From the NCBI RefSeq assembly GCF_900156745.1, contig NZ_LT707065.1:3410001-3474000 (forward strand): DNA of 64,000 bases. Direction: 5' to 3'. A program made the translations under genes and the position numbers. Positions 20,762 through 29,830 of this stretch are shown in pieces. The stretch comes from Achromobacter sp. MFA1 R4. Lineage in GTDB: Bacteria; Pseudomonadota; Gammaproteobacteria; Burkholderiales; Burkholderiaceae_B. The first letter of the stretch is position 1, and every line of letters begins with the position of its first letter. The notes below the pieces were generated by a model. It saw only the letters and a program-made list of their open reading frames with translations. It had not been told where the DNA came from and did no database searches.

Positions 20762-20840
20762 ATTTTTTTCTGTATAACTTTAAACAGGCTCGCTTCGCCT
20801 CGTTCGAGGCACACAAGAGCCATACACAGGAGACAAAAAC

Positions 20841-22004
20841 ATGCGCAAGCACTTCGGCTTGTCCGCGGCCGCCGCCGCTGTAGCCCTGACTCTGCCGCTT
20901 CTGGCGAGCGCACAGGTCAAGGTGGGCGTCACGGTGGCCAGCACCGGTCCCGCCGCCTCCCTGGGCATCCCCGAGCGCAACACCGTGGCCCTGCTGCCCA
21001 AGGAAGTTGCCGGCCAGAAAATCGAATGGATCGTCCTGGACGACGCCACCGACACGACCCAAGCCGTCAAGAACTCGCGCAAGCTGGCGTCGGACGACAA
21101 GGTCGACGTGCTGATCGGCACCTCCATCACGCCGGGATCGCTGGCCATGGTGGACGTGGCCGCCGAGGCCAAGGTGCCGATGATCAGCGTGGCCGCCAGC
21201 GCCAAGATCGTTGAGCCCGTGGACGACAAGCGCCGCTGGGTCTTCAAGACTCCCCAGAACGACGCGCTGATGGCAAGCGCCCTGGCCGACGCGATGGCCA
21301 AGTCCAAGGTCAAGACGCTGGGCTTCATCGGCTTTGCCGACGCCTATGGCGACGGCTGGCTGGACGTGATGCAGAAGGCCGCCAAGGCCAAGGGCATCGA
21401 GATCGTCGCCGTCGAAAAGTACGGCCGCACCGACACCAGCGTCACGGGCCAGGTGCTCAAGCTGGTCGGCGCCAAGCCCGACGCCATCCTGATCGCCGGC
21501 GCCGGCACCCCGTCCGCGCTGCCGCAAAAGGAACTGAAGGCGCGCAACTACGGCGGCACCATCTACCAGACCCACGGCGCCGCCAACAACGACGTGCTGC
21601 GCGTCTGCGGCAAGGACTGCAACGGCATGTTGCTGCCGGCCGGCCCGCTGCTGGTCGCCGCGCAATTGCCCGACAGCAACCCGGTCAAGAAGTCGGCCCT
21701 GGCCTACGTCGAAACCTACGAAAAGGCCCACGGCGCCGGTTCGACCAACACGTTCGGCGGCCACATGTGGGACGCCGGCCAACTGGTCGTGGCCGCCTTG
21801 CCCGTGGCCCTGAAGACGGGCGCCAAGCCCGGCACGCCGGAATTCCGCGCCGCGATGCGCGACGCGCTGGAAGGCGTGAAGGACCTGGCCGTTTCGCAAG
21901 GCGTGTTCAACATGTCGCCCACGGACCACGCCGGCTTTGACGAGCGTTCGCGCGTCATGGTCAAGGTGGAAAACGGCAAGTGGGTCTACCAGCCCGGCCT
22001 GTGA
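20841..22004 (+). CDS. Periplasmic branched-chain-amino-acid-type (LivK-like) binding protein
   Basis: The 387-aa product has a signal peptide (about 1-25, ending ASA) and the type I periplasmic-binding fold of LivK/HAAT proteins (VKVGVTVASTGPAASLG at the mature start). It is the ligand receptor for the permease and ATPase genes that follow at 22221-25859. A GGAGAC ribosome-binding site precedes the ATG. The ligand cannot be predicted; members bind branched-chain amino acids, amides, aromatic acids or other organic acids. Confidence 0.9.
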   Translation: MRKHFGLSAAAAAVALTLPLLASAQVKVGVTVASTGPAASLGIPERNTVALLPKEVAGQKIEWIVLDDATDTTQAVKNSRKLASDDKVDVLIGTSITPGSLAMVDVAAEAKVPMISVAASAKIVEPVDDKRRWVFKTPQNDALMASALADAMAKSKVKTLGFIGFADAYGDGWLDVMQKAAKAKGIEIVAVEKYGRTDTSVTGQVLKLVGAKPDAILIAGAGTPSALPQKELKARNYGGTIYQTHGAANNDVLRVCGKDCNGMLLPAGPLLVAAQLPDSNPVKKSALAYVETYEKAHGAGSTNTFGGHMWDAGQLVVAALPVALKTGAKPGTPEFRAAMRDALEGVKDLAVSQGVFNMSPTDHAGFDERSRVMVKVENGKWVYQPGL

Positions 22005-22023
22005 TTCCCCAGATTGCCCGCGA

Positions 22024-22083
22024 TCGGGCCGCCCGGTCGCGGGTAGCCCTATCGCGGGCAGCCCTATCCCGGGCCGCCCTATC
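22024..22083. repeat. Four 15-bp tandem repeats between the binding-protein and permease genes
   Basis: Four consecutive units run at 22024-22038, 22039-22053, 22054-22068 and 22069-22083. The last three share the pattern NCGGGNNGCCCTATC, and the first is more diverged (about 12 of 15 matching unit four). Each unit contains a small GGGC/GCCC inverted repeat. The array lies in the 216-bp gap inside the Liv-type operon. Confidence 0.85.
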
Positions 22084-22140
22084 CAAGGGCGCTCGGCGCG
22101 CGGCGGCTCACCGTTTGCCGCGCAGCCCGTCAGTACGTCG

Positions 22141-22161
22141 CACCGGCCTTTCCGGCCGGTG
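22141..22161. other. Hairpin upstream of the Liv-type permease gene
   Basis: CACCGGCC (22141-22148) pairs with GGCCGGTG (22154-22161) around TTTCC, immediately after the tandem-repeat zone. No T-tract follows, so it may stabilise or process the mRNA rather than terminate it. Confidence 0.5.
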
Positions 22162-22220
22162 TGTCGTATCAGTGTTCCGAATGGGGTCGGGACACCAAGA
22201 AACCACAAGGTAGTTGTTCG

Positions 22221-23258
22221 ATGGATTCATCAATTGCGCTGATCCTGCTGCAAGACGGTGTCGTCAACGGCGCCATCTATGCCCTGCTGGGCATGGCTCT
22301 GGTGCTGGTTTTCGCCGTCACGCGCGTCATTTTCATTCCCCAGGGCGAGTTCGTGGCGTTCGGCGCCCTGACCCTGGCCATGCTGGTGGACGGCAAAGTG
22401 CCGGGCACCGCCTATCTGCTGCCGCTGCTGGGACTCGTCTGCCTGGCGCTCGAACTGCTGCGGGCGCTGCGCACCCGCAACGCCGCGGGCCTGCCTCAAA
22501 CCATTGCCACCTGCGTCGTGCTGCCGCTGGCGCTGTTCTGGCTGACCAAGAGCTACACCGCCCCGGACAACTCGCTGTGGCTGAACATGCTGCTGACGCT
22601 GTTCCTGGTGATCCCCATGGGTCCGATGGTCTATCGCATCGTCTACCAGCCGCTCGCCGAAGCCACCGTGCTGGTGCTGCTGATCGTCTCGGTCGCCGTG
22701 CACTTCGCGTTGATGGGCCTGGCGCTCGTGTTCTTCGGCGCCGAGGGCTGGCGCACGCCGGCGTTCGTCAGCGGGCAGGTCGACCTGGGATTCATGTCCT
22801 GGTCGGCGCAAAGCCTCTTCGTGGTCGCCACCTGCGCGCTGCTCATCCTGGCCCTGTGGCTGTTCTTCGGCAAGACGCTGTACGGCCGCGCGCTGCGCGC
22901 CACCGCCGTCAACCGCCGCGGCGCGCGGCTGGTGGGCATCAGCACCAATATGTCGGGTACGCTGACGTTCACGCTGGCCGTGGGCATCGGCGCGGTGTCC
23001 GGCATGCTGATCGCGCCCATCACCACCGTTTACTACGACACCGGTTTCCTCATCGGCCTGAAGGGCTTCGTGGGCGCCATCATCGGCGGCCTGGCCAGCT
23101 ATCCCATCGCGGCGGCGGGCTCGCTGCTCGTCGGCGTGCTGGAATCGTTCTCTTCGTTCTGGGCCAGCGCCTACAAGGAAGTGATCGTCTTCACCCTGAT
23201 CATTCCGGTTCTCGTCTGGCGTTCGTTCAGCACCCATCACGCGGACGAAGAGGAATAA
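22221..23258 (+). CDS. Branched-chain-amino-acid-type ABC permease (LivH-like)
   Basis: The 345-aa membrane protein belongs to the LivH group (N-terminal GAIYALLGMALVLVFAVTRV with the following GEFVAFGAL). About eight to nine membrane helices are present. I chose the ATG at 22221 over an in-frame ATG at 22161 because LivH homology begins with the hydrophobic helix directly after 22221. It pairs with the fused permease-ATPase starting 4 bp downstream. Confidence 0.9.
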   Translation: MDSSIALILLQDGVVNGAIYALLGMALVLVFAVTRVIFIPQGEFVAFGALTLAMLVDGKVPGTAYLLPLLGLVCLALELLRALRTRNAAGLPQTIATCVVLPLALFWLTKSYTAPDNSLWLNMLLTLFLVIPMGPMVYRIVYQPLAEATVLVLLIVSVAVHFALMGLALVFFGAEGWRTPAFVSGQVDLGFMSWSAQSLFVVATCALLILALWLFFGKTLYGRALRATAVNRRGARLVGISTNMSGTLTFTLAVGIGAVSGMLIAPITTVYYDTGFLIGLKGFVGAIIGGLASYPIAAAGSLLVGVLESFSSFWASAYKEVIVFTLIIPVLVWRSFSTHHADEEE

Positions 23259-23262
23259 AGCC

Positions 23263-25098
23263 ATGAACCGCATTCTGCTTGCCGTATTTCTCGTCGTCCT
23301 GGCGGGCCTGCCGCTGGTGTCGGCCACGCCCGAGTTCTGGGTGACACAGCTCAACTACATCGGTCTGGCCAGCCTGGTCGTGCTGGGCCTCGTCCTGCTG
23401 ACCGGCGTGGGCGGCCTGACGTCCTTCGGCCAGGCGGCCTTCGTGGGCCTGGGCGCCTACACCACCGCCTACCTGACCACGCAATACGACGTGTCGCCCT
23501 GGCTGGCGCTGCCCGCCGGCCTGGTGCTGACCGCCGTGGTGGCCTACCTGCTGGGCGCGATCACGCTGCGCCTGTCCGGCCATTACCTGCCGCTGGGCAC
23601 CATCGCCTGGGGCCTGTCGCTGTATTACCTCTTTGGCAACATCGACTGGCTGGGCAAGCATGACGGCATTGCCGGCATCGAGCCCATCAGCATCTTCGGC
23701 ATCTCGCTGGCCAGCGGCCGCCACATCTACTACCTGATCTGGGTGTTCGTGCTGCTGGCGCTGTGGGCCACCCGAAACCTGCTCAACTCGCGTCCGGGCC
23801 GGGCCATCCGCGCCCTCAAGAGCGGGGCGGGCATGGCCGAGTCCATGGGCGTCAACACGGCGGCCTACAAGATTGTGATCTTCGTGTGGGCGGCCTTGCT
23901 GGCCTGCGTGTCGGGCTGGCTGTATGCCCACATGCAGCGCGCCGTCAGTCCCAGCCCCTTCGGCCTGAACTACGGCATCGAATACCTGTTCATGGCGGTG
24001 GTCGGCGGCGCCGGCTACGTCTGGGGCGCCTTGCTCGGCTCCAGCGTCATCCTGGTGCTGAAAGACCAGTTGCAGAACCTGCTGCCCAGGCTGCTGGACA
24101 CCAACGCCAACTTCGAGATGATCGTCTTCGGCGTGCTGTTGATCCTGATGCTGCAGTTCGCCCGCAACGGCCTGTGGCCGATCCTGGCGGGCTGGTGGGG
24201 CAGCGTCACCGGCGCGGACGGATCGCGCCGCAACCTGGCGCCGCCCGCATCGGCGCCGGCGCTGCCGTCGCGCGAGCGCCCGCAAGCCGGCCAGGTGGTG
24301 CTGGAGGTCGACGCCATCCGCAAGGAATTCGGCGGACTGGTCGCCGTCAACGACATTTCCTTCAAGGTCAGCTCCGGCGAGATCATGGGCCTGATCGGCC
24401 CGAACGGCGCCGGCAAGAGCACCACCTTCAACCTGATCAGCGGCGTGCTGCCGGTGACGCGCGGCCAGGTCACGTTCATGGGCCAACGCATCGACAACCG
24501 CTCGGCGCGCGAGATCGCCAAGATGGGCGTGGGCCGCACGTTCCAGCACGTCCAGCTCCTGCCGGGCATGACCGTGCTGGAAAACGTGGCGCTGGGCGCG
24601 CATCTGCGCTCGGACGTCGGCGTGCTGTCCGGCGCCCTGCACTCGGACCGCGCCCGCGAGGCGCAGCTCCTGCATGAAGCTGCCCAGCAGCTCAAGCGGG
24701 TGGGCCTGGGCGAATTCCTGTACGAGCAGGCGGGCAACCTTGCGCTCGGCCAGCAGCGCATCCTGGAAATCGCGCGGGCGCTTGCCTGCGATCCGGTGCT
24801 GCTGCTGCTGGACGAACCGGCTGCCGGCTTGCGCTACAAGGAAAAGCAGGACCTGGCGCGCGTGCTGGAACAGCTTCGCGCGGAAGGCATGAGCATTCTG
24901 CTCGTCGAACATGACATGGATTTTGTGATGCGCCTGACCAACCACCTCGTGGTGATGGATTTCGGCACGAAGCTGGCCGAAGGCGTGCCGGCCGACGTGC
25001 AAAAGAACCCGGCGGTGCTGGAAGCCTATCTTGGCGGCATCGACGACGACCTGCCCGAAGCGGACCAGGCCAAGCCCGTGCCCGCGGGAGGCGTGTGA
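23263..25098 (+). CDS. Fused LivM permease-LivG ATPase
   Basis: One 611-aa frame contains a LivM-type permease (about 1-320; [20 protein letters not shown]), a Pro/Ala-rich linker (about 325-345) and a LivG-type ATPase (about 346-595; Walker [10 protein letters not shown], signature LALGQQR, Walker [12 protein letters not shown], switch VEHDMDFV). The two subunits are separate proteins in the other two Liv systems of this window. The fusion fixes their stoichiometry. It is followed by a LivF-type ATPase whose start overlaps its stop. Confidence 0.92.
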   Translation: MNRILLAVFLVVLAGLPLVSATPEFWVTQLNYIGLASLVVLGLVLLTGVGGLTSFGQAAFVGLGAYTTAYLTTQYDVSPWLALPAGLVLTAVVAYLLGAITLRLSGHYLPLGTIAWGLSLYYLFGNIDWLGKHDGIAGIEPISIFGISLASGRHIYYLIWVFVLLALWATRNLLNSRPGRAIRALKSGAGMAESMGVNTAAYKIVIFVWAALLACVSGWLYAHMQRAVSPSPFGLNYGIEYLFMAVVGGAGYVWGALLGSSVILVLKDQLQNLLPRLLDTNANFEMIVFGVLLILMLQFARNGLWPILAGWWGSVTGADGSRRNLAPPASAPALPSRERPQAGQVVLEVDAIRKEFGGLVAVNDISFKVSSGEIMGLIGPNGAGKSTTFNLISGVLPVTRGQVTFMGQRIDNRSAREIAKMGVGRTFQHVQLLPGMTVLENVALGAHLRSDVGVLSGALHSDRAREAQLLHEAAQQLKRVGLGEFLYEQAGNLALGQQRILEIARALACDPVLLLLDEPAAGLRYKEKQDLARVLEQLRAEGMSILLVEHDMDFVMRLTNHLVVMDFGTKLAEGVPADVQKNPAVLEAYLGGIDDDLPEADQAKPVPAGGV

Positions 25099-25859
25099 TG
25101 AACGCAACGACGACTCCCGTTCTCGAAGTCAGCAACCTGTCGGCGCGCTATGGCAAGGTCGGTGCGCTGGCGGGCGCCACGCTCAGCGTGCCTGCCGGCA
25201 GCATCGTCACCGTGATCGGCGCCAACGGCGCCGGCAAGTCCACCATGCTCAACGCCATCATGGGCTCTTTGCCGCAGACCGGTCACGCGGCCGGCACGGT
25301 GCAGTATGCCGGCGCGGACGTGTCGGGCTGGATGGTCGAGCGCCGCGTGGCGGCCGGCATGTCGCTGGTGCCCGAACGCCGCGAGCTCTTCGGCACCATG
25401 TCGGTGGAAGACAACCTGCTGCTGGGCGGCTTTCGCCGCTACCGCGCCCGCGAAAGCGGCTGGCGCGACACGCTGAACGAAGTGTTCGACCTGTTCCCGC
25501 GCCTGCGCGAGCGGCGCGCCCAGCAGGCCGGCACCCTGTCCGGCGGCGAACGCCAGATGCTGGCCGTGGGGCGCGCGCTCATGGCCAAGCCCAGCCTGCT
25601 GATGCTGGACGAGCCCAGCCTGGGGCTTGCGCCGCGCATCGTGCGCGAGATCTTCCACATCATCGCGCGGCTGCGCGAGACCGGCGTGGCGATCCTGCTG
25701 GTCGAGCAGAACGCCCGCGCGGCGCTGCAGGTGGCCGATTACGGCTACGTGCTGGAAACCGGCGAGGTCATCCTGCACGGCCCGGCGCGCGAACTGGCCG
25801 GCGATCCCAAGGTCATCGAAAGCTACCTGGGGTTGGGCAAGGGCGCCGAGGCGGCCTGA
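25098..25859 (+). CDS. Branched-chain-amino-acid-type ABC ATPase (LivF-like)
   Basis: The 253-aa cytoplasmic ATPase shows Walker [10 protein letters not shown], signature LSGGERQML, Walker [14 protein letters not shown] and the switch region VEQNARAAL, all LivF-type. The ATG at 25098 overlaps the previous stop; a GTG directly before it is an alternative that adds one residue. It completes the binding protein-LivH-LivMG-LivF operon, which ends in an intrinsic terminator. Confidence 0.93.
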   Translation: MNATTTPVLEVSNLSARYGKVGALAGATLSVPAGSIVTVIGANGAGKSTMLNAIMGSLPQTGHAAGTVQYAGADVSGWMVERRVAAGMSLVPERRELFGTMSVEDNLLLGGFRRYRARESGWRDTLNEVFDLFPRLRERRAQQAGTLSGGERQMLAVGRALMAKPSLLMLDEPSLGLAPRIVREIFHIIARLRETGVAILLVEQNARAALQVADYGYVLETGEVILHGPARELAGDPKVIESYLGLGKGAEAA

Positions 25860-25882
25860 TCGGGGACCGCACCGCGCGCAAG

Positions 25883-25917
25883 AACGCCGGCCGCCGAGAG
25901 GCGCCGGCGTTTTCTTT
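25883..25917 (+). terminator. Intrinsic terminator of the first Liv-type operon
   Basis: AACGCCGGC (25883-25891) pairs with GCCGGCGTT (25903-25911), followed by a T-rich tail (TTTTCTTT, 25910-25917). It stands between the convergent livF-like and phospholipase C genes. Confidence 0.85.
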
Positions 25918-25928
25918 GGCCGGCCCGT

Positions 25929-28076
25929 TCAGGGCAGCGGCGTCCATTGCAGGATCAATTCGTTGCCCATTGCGGGATCCGACGTGGCGTGCGCGCCGGT
26001 TTCGATGCGCCCGGCCAGGCGTCGCAGGAAGGCCGCGTCGTCCCCATCGTGCACGCTGATGTCGTACCAGCCGCCGCTCGCGGACATGTCCCAGGTGAGC
26101 TCGCGCGTCTCGCCGGGAGCCAGCGCGACCTCGGTTGTGCCTGGGTGGCCGTAGGCATTGGCGGCGATGCGGCAGGCGCGCGGCCGCGCGTCGGGATTAT
26201 GCAGCGACAGTCGCAACAGCGCGCCAGCGCCTGGGTAGGCCGCCGTCACGTCCAGCGCGGGTGACGCGGGCCGGACCTGTCCGGCGCAGTGCCGGTGAAA
26301 GCCATTGGGGCCCAGCACCCAAAGGTCATAGCGGCCGTGCGGCGCGGTGTTCCATGCGCCTTCCAGTACCTTGCCCGCCTCGACCGTGTAGCGCCGCGGC
26401 CCGCTTGCGAGGTCAAGCCGGTCGTACACGTGCAGCACCGCGCCCGCGGCGCCCGTGTTTTCGAACCGCAGGAACACGCGGCCGTCTTCGACGCGGGCGT
26501 GGGCATGCAGCGCATAGGGCAGGGCGCGCGACGGCCGCACGCCGGGATGCTGGCGTGCCGGCGCGGGCGCGAGCGGCGCCGGCGGCTTGACGGTGCCGGG
26601 CAGGGCTGCGGCGCGCGCCGCGCGCTCGGCGGTGGCGGGCAGGGTGCGCAGCAGGTCCTGGTCGTCCGGCGCGGCGAAATCGAACACGGACATGAGGTCG
26701 CCGCAGACCGCCCGGCGCCACGGCGAGATGTTCGGCTCGTCCACCCCGAAGCGCTGCGTGACAAAGCGCAGCACCGAGGTGTGATCGAAGACCTGCGAAT
26801 TGACCCAGCCGCCCTTCGTCCAGGGCGACAGCACGTACATCGGCACGCGCGGACCCAGCCCGTAGACGCCGTGCAGGTGCGCGGGCGTGTCGTCCTGTTC
26901 GACGCCGGAAAGATGTTCGTGATATTCGCCCCGGGTGTCGACGGTGGACGCGCCGGCCAGTTCGCCCGCGGCGTTGCGCGACGGCGGCGCGGGCGGCGGC
27001 ATGTGATCGAAAAAGCCGTCGTTCTCGTCGAACATCAGCAGCAGCACGGTCTTGCTCCACACCGCGGGATTGGCGGTCAGCGCATCGAGCACGCGCGCGG
27101 TGTAGTCCGCGCCCTGGGCCGGGCTGGACGGGCTGGGATGTTCGGAGCCGGCGCGGGTCGCGCAGATCCACGATACCTGCGGCAGCGTGCCGTCAAGCAC
27201 GTCCTGGCGCAGCAGATCCAGGCCGCGCGTGGTCAGCGCCTTGTCCTTCAATGCCGCGACGGCGCCGGGCAGGCCGCGATACGCGTCGCGGTAGGCCTTG
27301 AACCCGGCGGTGGGATTGAGCGAGTAGTTGTCCGCCATGTCCTGGTAGATGCGCCAACTGACGCCGGCGCGTTCCAGCCGTTCGGGATACGTGGTCCAGG
27401 TATAGGCGCGCGCCGGATCGCCGCCGGTGAGCTTGTTGTACGCATTGCCCAGCGCCGGGCCGTTGCCTTGCGCCAGGCCGTCGTTGGTGCCGGTCCAGAG
27501 GAACAGGCGGTTGGTGTTGGTGCCGCCGGTGAACGAGCAATGGTAGGCGTCGCACACGGTGAAGGCGCGCGCCATTGCGTACTGGAAGGGCAGGTCGGCC
27601 TCGCCGTAGTAGGCCATCGAGTGGTTTTTCTTGGCGGCCGGCCAGTTGCCCATGCGGCCGACGTCCCAGGCGTCCTGCGCGTTGGACCAGGTGTGCGGTG
27701 TGCTGGCCAGGCGCATGGCCTCGTAGGCCGCCCGCGTGTCCAGCCGGTACGGCAGCACGGTGCGCGGCGCCCCTTCGTCCGGTCTGTCGTTGTACTGGGC
27801 CCAGACGGTGCGGTGACGCGCCTGCGGGCTGTCGGGCACCGGTATTGGAAAGCGGTCGCCAAAGCCACGCACCCCTTCCAGGCCGCCGAAATAATGGTCA
27901 AACGACCGGTTTTCCTGCATGAAGATCACGATGTGCTCCACATCGCGGATCGACCCGGTACGGCGGTTGGCCGGGATGGCCAGGGCGCGGCGGATGGCTG
28001 CGGGAAACAGCGCCAGCGCGCTGCCGGCGCCTGCCAGGGTGGCGCTGCCGCGCAGGAAATCGCGTCTGCTGTGCAT
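25929..28076 (-). CDS. Tat-exported phosphocholine-specific phospholipase C
   Basis: The 715-aa enzyme cleaves phospholipids such as phosphatidylcholine outside the cytoplasm. It begins with a twin-arginine signal (SRRDFLRG at about 3-10, hydrophobic stretch, ALA cut site). The phosphoesterase domain follows, with FMQENRSFDHYFG near 60 and DENDGFFDHMPP near 355. Two repeated C-terminal beta domains (about 520-610 and 630-710) complete it, as in bacterial non-haemolytic PLC. I chose the ATG at 28076, where the Tat motif starts; the open frame extends nine codons upstream. It is downstream of the IclR gene on the same strand, but the 47-bp gap leaves cotranscription open. Confidence 0.9.
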   Translation of the reverse strand: MHSRRDFLRGSATLAGAGSALALFPAAIRRALAIPANRRTGSIRDVEHIVIFMQENRSFDHYFGGLEGVRGFGDRFPIPVPDSPQARHRTVWAQYNDRPDEGAPRTVLPYRLDTRAAYEAMRLASTPHTWSNAQDAWDVGRMGNWPAAKKNHSMAYYGEADLPFQYAMARAFTVCDAYHCSFTGGTNTNRLFLWTGTNDGLAQGNGPALGNAYNKLTGGDPARAYTWTTYPERLERAGVSWRIYQDMADNYSLNPTAGFKAYRDAYRGLPGAVAALKDKALTTRGLDLLRQDVLDGTLPQVSWICATRAGSEHPSPSSPAQGADYTARVLDALTANPAVWSKTVLLLMFDENDGFFDHMPPPAPPSRNAAGELAGASTVDTRGEYHEHLSGVEQDDTPAHLHGVYGLGPRVPMYVLSPWTKGGWVNSQVFDHTSVLRFVTQRFGVDEPNISPWRRAVCGDLMSVFDFAAPDDQDLLRTLPATAERAARAAALPGTVKPPAPLAPAPARQHPGVRPSRALPYALHAHARVEDGRVFLRFENTGAAGAVLHVYDRLDLASGPRRYTVEAGKVLEGAWNTAPHGRYDLWVLGPNGFHRHCAGQVRPASPALDVTAAYPGAGALLRLSLHNPDARPRACRIAANAYGHPGTTEVALAPGETRELTWDMSASGGWYDISVHDGDDAAFLRRLAGRIETGAHATSDPAMGNELILQWTPLP

Positions 28077-28123
28077 GGGCTGGGCTCGCGGTCCAAAGCC
28101 CACAGCTTACGCCCGCCTTCCTG

Positions 28124-28840
28124 TTATTTGCCTGACGGCCAGCGGCCGCCCAGCGCGCGCGTGGCCTCGGCCGCCGCGTCCTGCACGAGCTTGCCCATTT
28201 TCTTGACGGCAGCGGGCGAATAGCGCTCTTTCGGACCGGACAGGGAAATGGCGCCGCACAGGTCCCCGTCGGGGCCGAACACGGGGCTGGCCACCGCGGC
28301 GCAGTTGGGATCGCGCTCGCCCATGGACGTGAGCATCAGGCCGGCCTCGGCGGGGGATTTGCCGTCGACCAGGTAGGCCGTCAGCAGCTTGCCTGCCGCG
28401 CCCTTGTCCAGCGGCAGCAGGTCGCCGACGCGGATGCGATCCAGCGTGGAGTGGTGCGAATCCACCCGCAGCAGGCACACGCGCGTCTGCGCGTCGTGGT
28501 AGACGTGGAACGACGCGCTTTCAGTGCCTTTGTCGACCAGCGCCTGCAGCAGCGGCAGGATGGTTTCGGTCAGGCGATAGGTGGCCTCGTAGGCGCGGCC
28601 CAGGTGGTGGGCGTAGGGGCCGAGGGCATAGCGCCCGTCGGCGCGGCGCACCACCAGGGCGGCCTTTTCCAATGAAGCGATGAGCCGCAAGAGCGTGCTC
28701 TTGTAGAACCCCGTGGCCCGGGAAAGATCGGCAAGCGTGATGGGATCGGTGCGTTGCGCGACCGCCCCGACGATGGTCAGGGCGCGTTCGACGGCGGCGA
28801 CGCCGTCGGTGGAATTATCCTGAGTAGGGGTACGACTCAT
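28124..28840 (-). CDS. IclR-family transcriptional regulator
   Basis: The 238-aa protein has an N-terminal winged helix (about 13-75, ADLSRATGFYKSTLLRLIASLE) and an IclR effector-binding domain (about 90-230). It is encoded at the end of a leftward unit after an aldehyde dehydrogenase and a beta-hydroxyacid dehydrogenase. The two neighbouring rightward operons carry identical-format inverted repeats (CGTTC-N9-GAACG) just downstream of their promoters, which is typical of IclR operators in size and symmetry. I infer that this protein is their repressor and that a pathway intermediate is the effector. Confidence 0.9.
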   Translation of the reverse strand: MSRTPTQDNSTDGVAAVERALTIVGAVAQRTDPITLADLSRATGFYKSTLLRLIASLEKAALVVRRADGRYALGPYAHHLGRAYEATYRLTETILPLLQALVDKGTESASFHVYHDAQTRVCLLRVDSHHSTLDRIRVGDLLPLDKGAAGKLLTAYLVDGKSPAEAGLMLTSMGERDPNCAAVASPVFGPDGDLCGAISLSGPKERYSPAAVKKMGKLVQDAAAEATRALGGRWPSGK

Positions 28841-28858
28841 GGGAAAGATAGGGGGTGA

Positions 28859-29755
28859 TTACGTGGGGGTTCCCGACTCCGGATCGATCACCCGGCTGAT
28901 GACCGGGAAATAGCGGTTGCCGTGCCCCTGGGCGATCGCTGCGTCGAACCAGTGATCCACGTTGCGGGCTCCCAGCGCCTGTACGCCGGTCTGTTCCGCC
29001 AGCGCCAGCGCATAGCGCAGGTCTTTGCGGGCGTAGTCCACGGGGAAGGCTTTTTCGGGAAAGTCTGCGGGCAGGATAGCCTTTAAGCCGTGGTTGCGCA
29101 ACGCGAAGCTGTCCGCCGATCCGCGCGTGAAGGTCTCCAGCAGCACGCGCGGATCGACCCCCGAACGGTGCGCGATCGCACGGGCTTCGGACAGCGCCAG
29201 CACGGTTTCGAACAGCACCATGTTGTTCAGGATCTTCACGACCTGGCCGCTGCCGATGGGGCCGCAATGCGTGATTTCGTTCGCAAAGGTCGAGACCAGC
29301 GGCTTGACGCGCGCGAACGACGCTTCATTCCCGCCGATCATGACCGACAGCGTGCCGGCTTCGGCCGCGGCGCGCGTGCGGGCCACGGGCGCGTCGATGA
29401 AGGTCGCGCCCTTGGCGGCGAACTCGCCGGCCAATTCGCGCGTCACGTCGACAGGCGAGGTGCTCAGGTCCACGATCAACTGGCCGCTGCGCGCATTCGC
29501 CAGCAGCCCGTCGGCCGCGCGGGCAAGCTGCGCGACGACTTCGCCGGACGGCAAGGACAGGAACACCACGTCGCATTCGCGCATGATCTGCGGTGCTGTC
29601 GCCGCGGCCACGTTGTGCGGCGCCAGGCGCTGCAAGGGGGCGGGGTCGTTGTCGCAGCCCAGCACGGGCACGCCGCCCTTGGCGGCCAGGTTGCGGCAGA
29701 TGGGTTCGCCCATGACGCCCAGGCCGATGAAGCCGGCTCGTTGGAATTCAGGCAT
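28859..29755 (-). CDS. NAD(P)-dependent beta-hydroxyacid dehydrogenase (3-hydroxyisobutyrate dehydrogenase family)
   Basis: The 298-aa oxidoreductase has a Rossmann motif GFIGLGVMG at its N-terminus, the substrate motif DAPVARTRAAAEAGTLS near 120 (a variant of the usual DAPVSGG form) and the catalytic lysine segment GSGQVVKILNN near 170. The family oxidises or reduces 3-hydroxyisobutyrate, tartronate semialdehyde and related short acids. I chose the ATG at 29755, preceded by GGAGA, over an upstream in-frame start. It follows the aldehyde dehydrogenase by 75 bp and is followed by iclR 18 bp later, so it is part of that leftward unit. Exact substrate unknown. Confidence 0.87.
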   Translation of the reverse strand: MPEFQRAGFIGLGVMGEPICRNLAAKGGVPVLGCDNDPAPLQRLAPHNVAAATAPQIMRECDVVFLSLPSGEVVAQLARAADGLLANARSGQLIVDLSTSPVDVTRELAGEFAAKGATFIDAPVARTRAAAEAGTLSVMIGGNEASFARVKPLVSTFANEITHCGPIGSGQVVKILNNMVLFETVLALSEARAIAHRSGVDPRVLLETFTRGSADSFALRNHGLKAILPADFPEKAFPVDYARKDLRYALALAEQTGVQALGARNVDHWFDAAIAQGHGNRYFPVISRVIDPESGTPT

Positions 29756-29830
29756 GAGGATGGTCTCCGATGAGGTAATGGATAGGCCGCGGCGCGCGGC
29801 CATGATTGGTCTTGGGAAAAGGCGCGCGGC

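Noticed and set aside
22024-22083. Tandem repeats as a CRISPR array
   Set aside because: 15-bp units are directly adjacent with no spacers and there are no cas genes.
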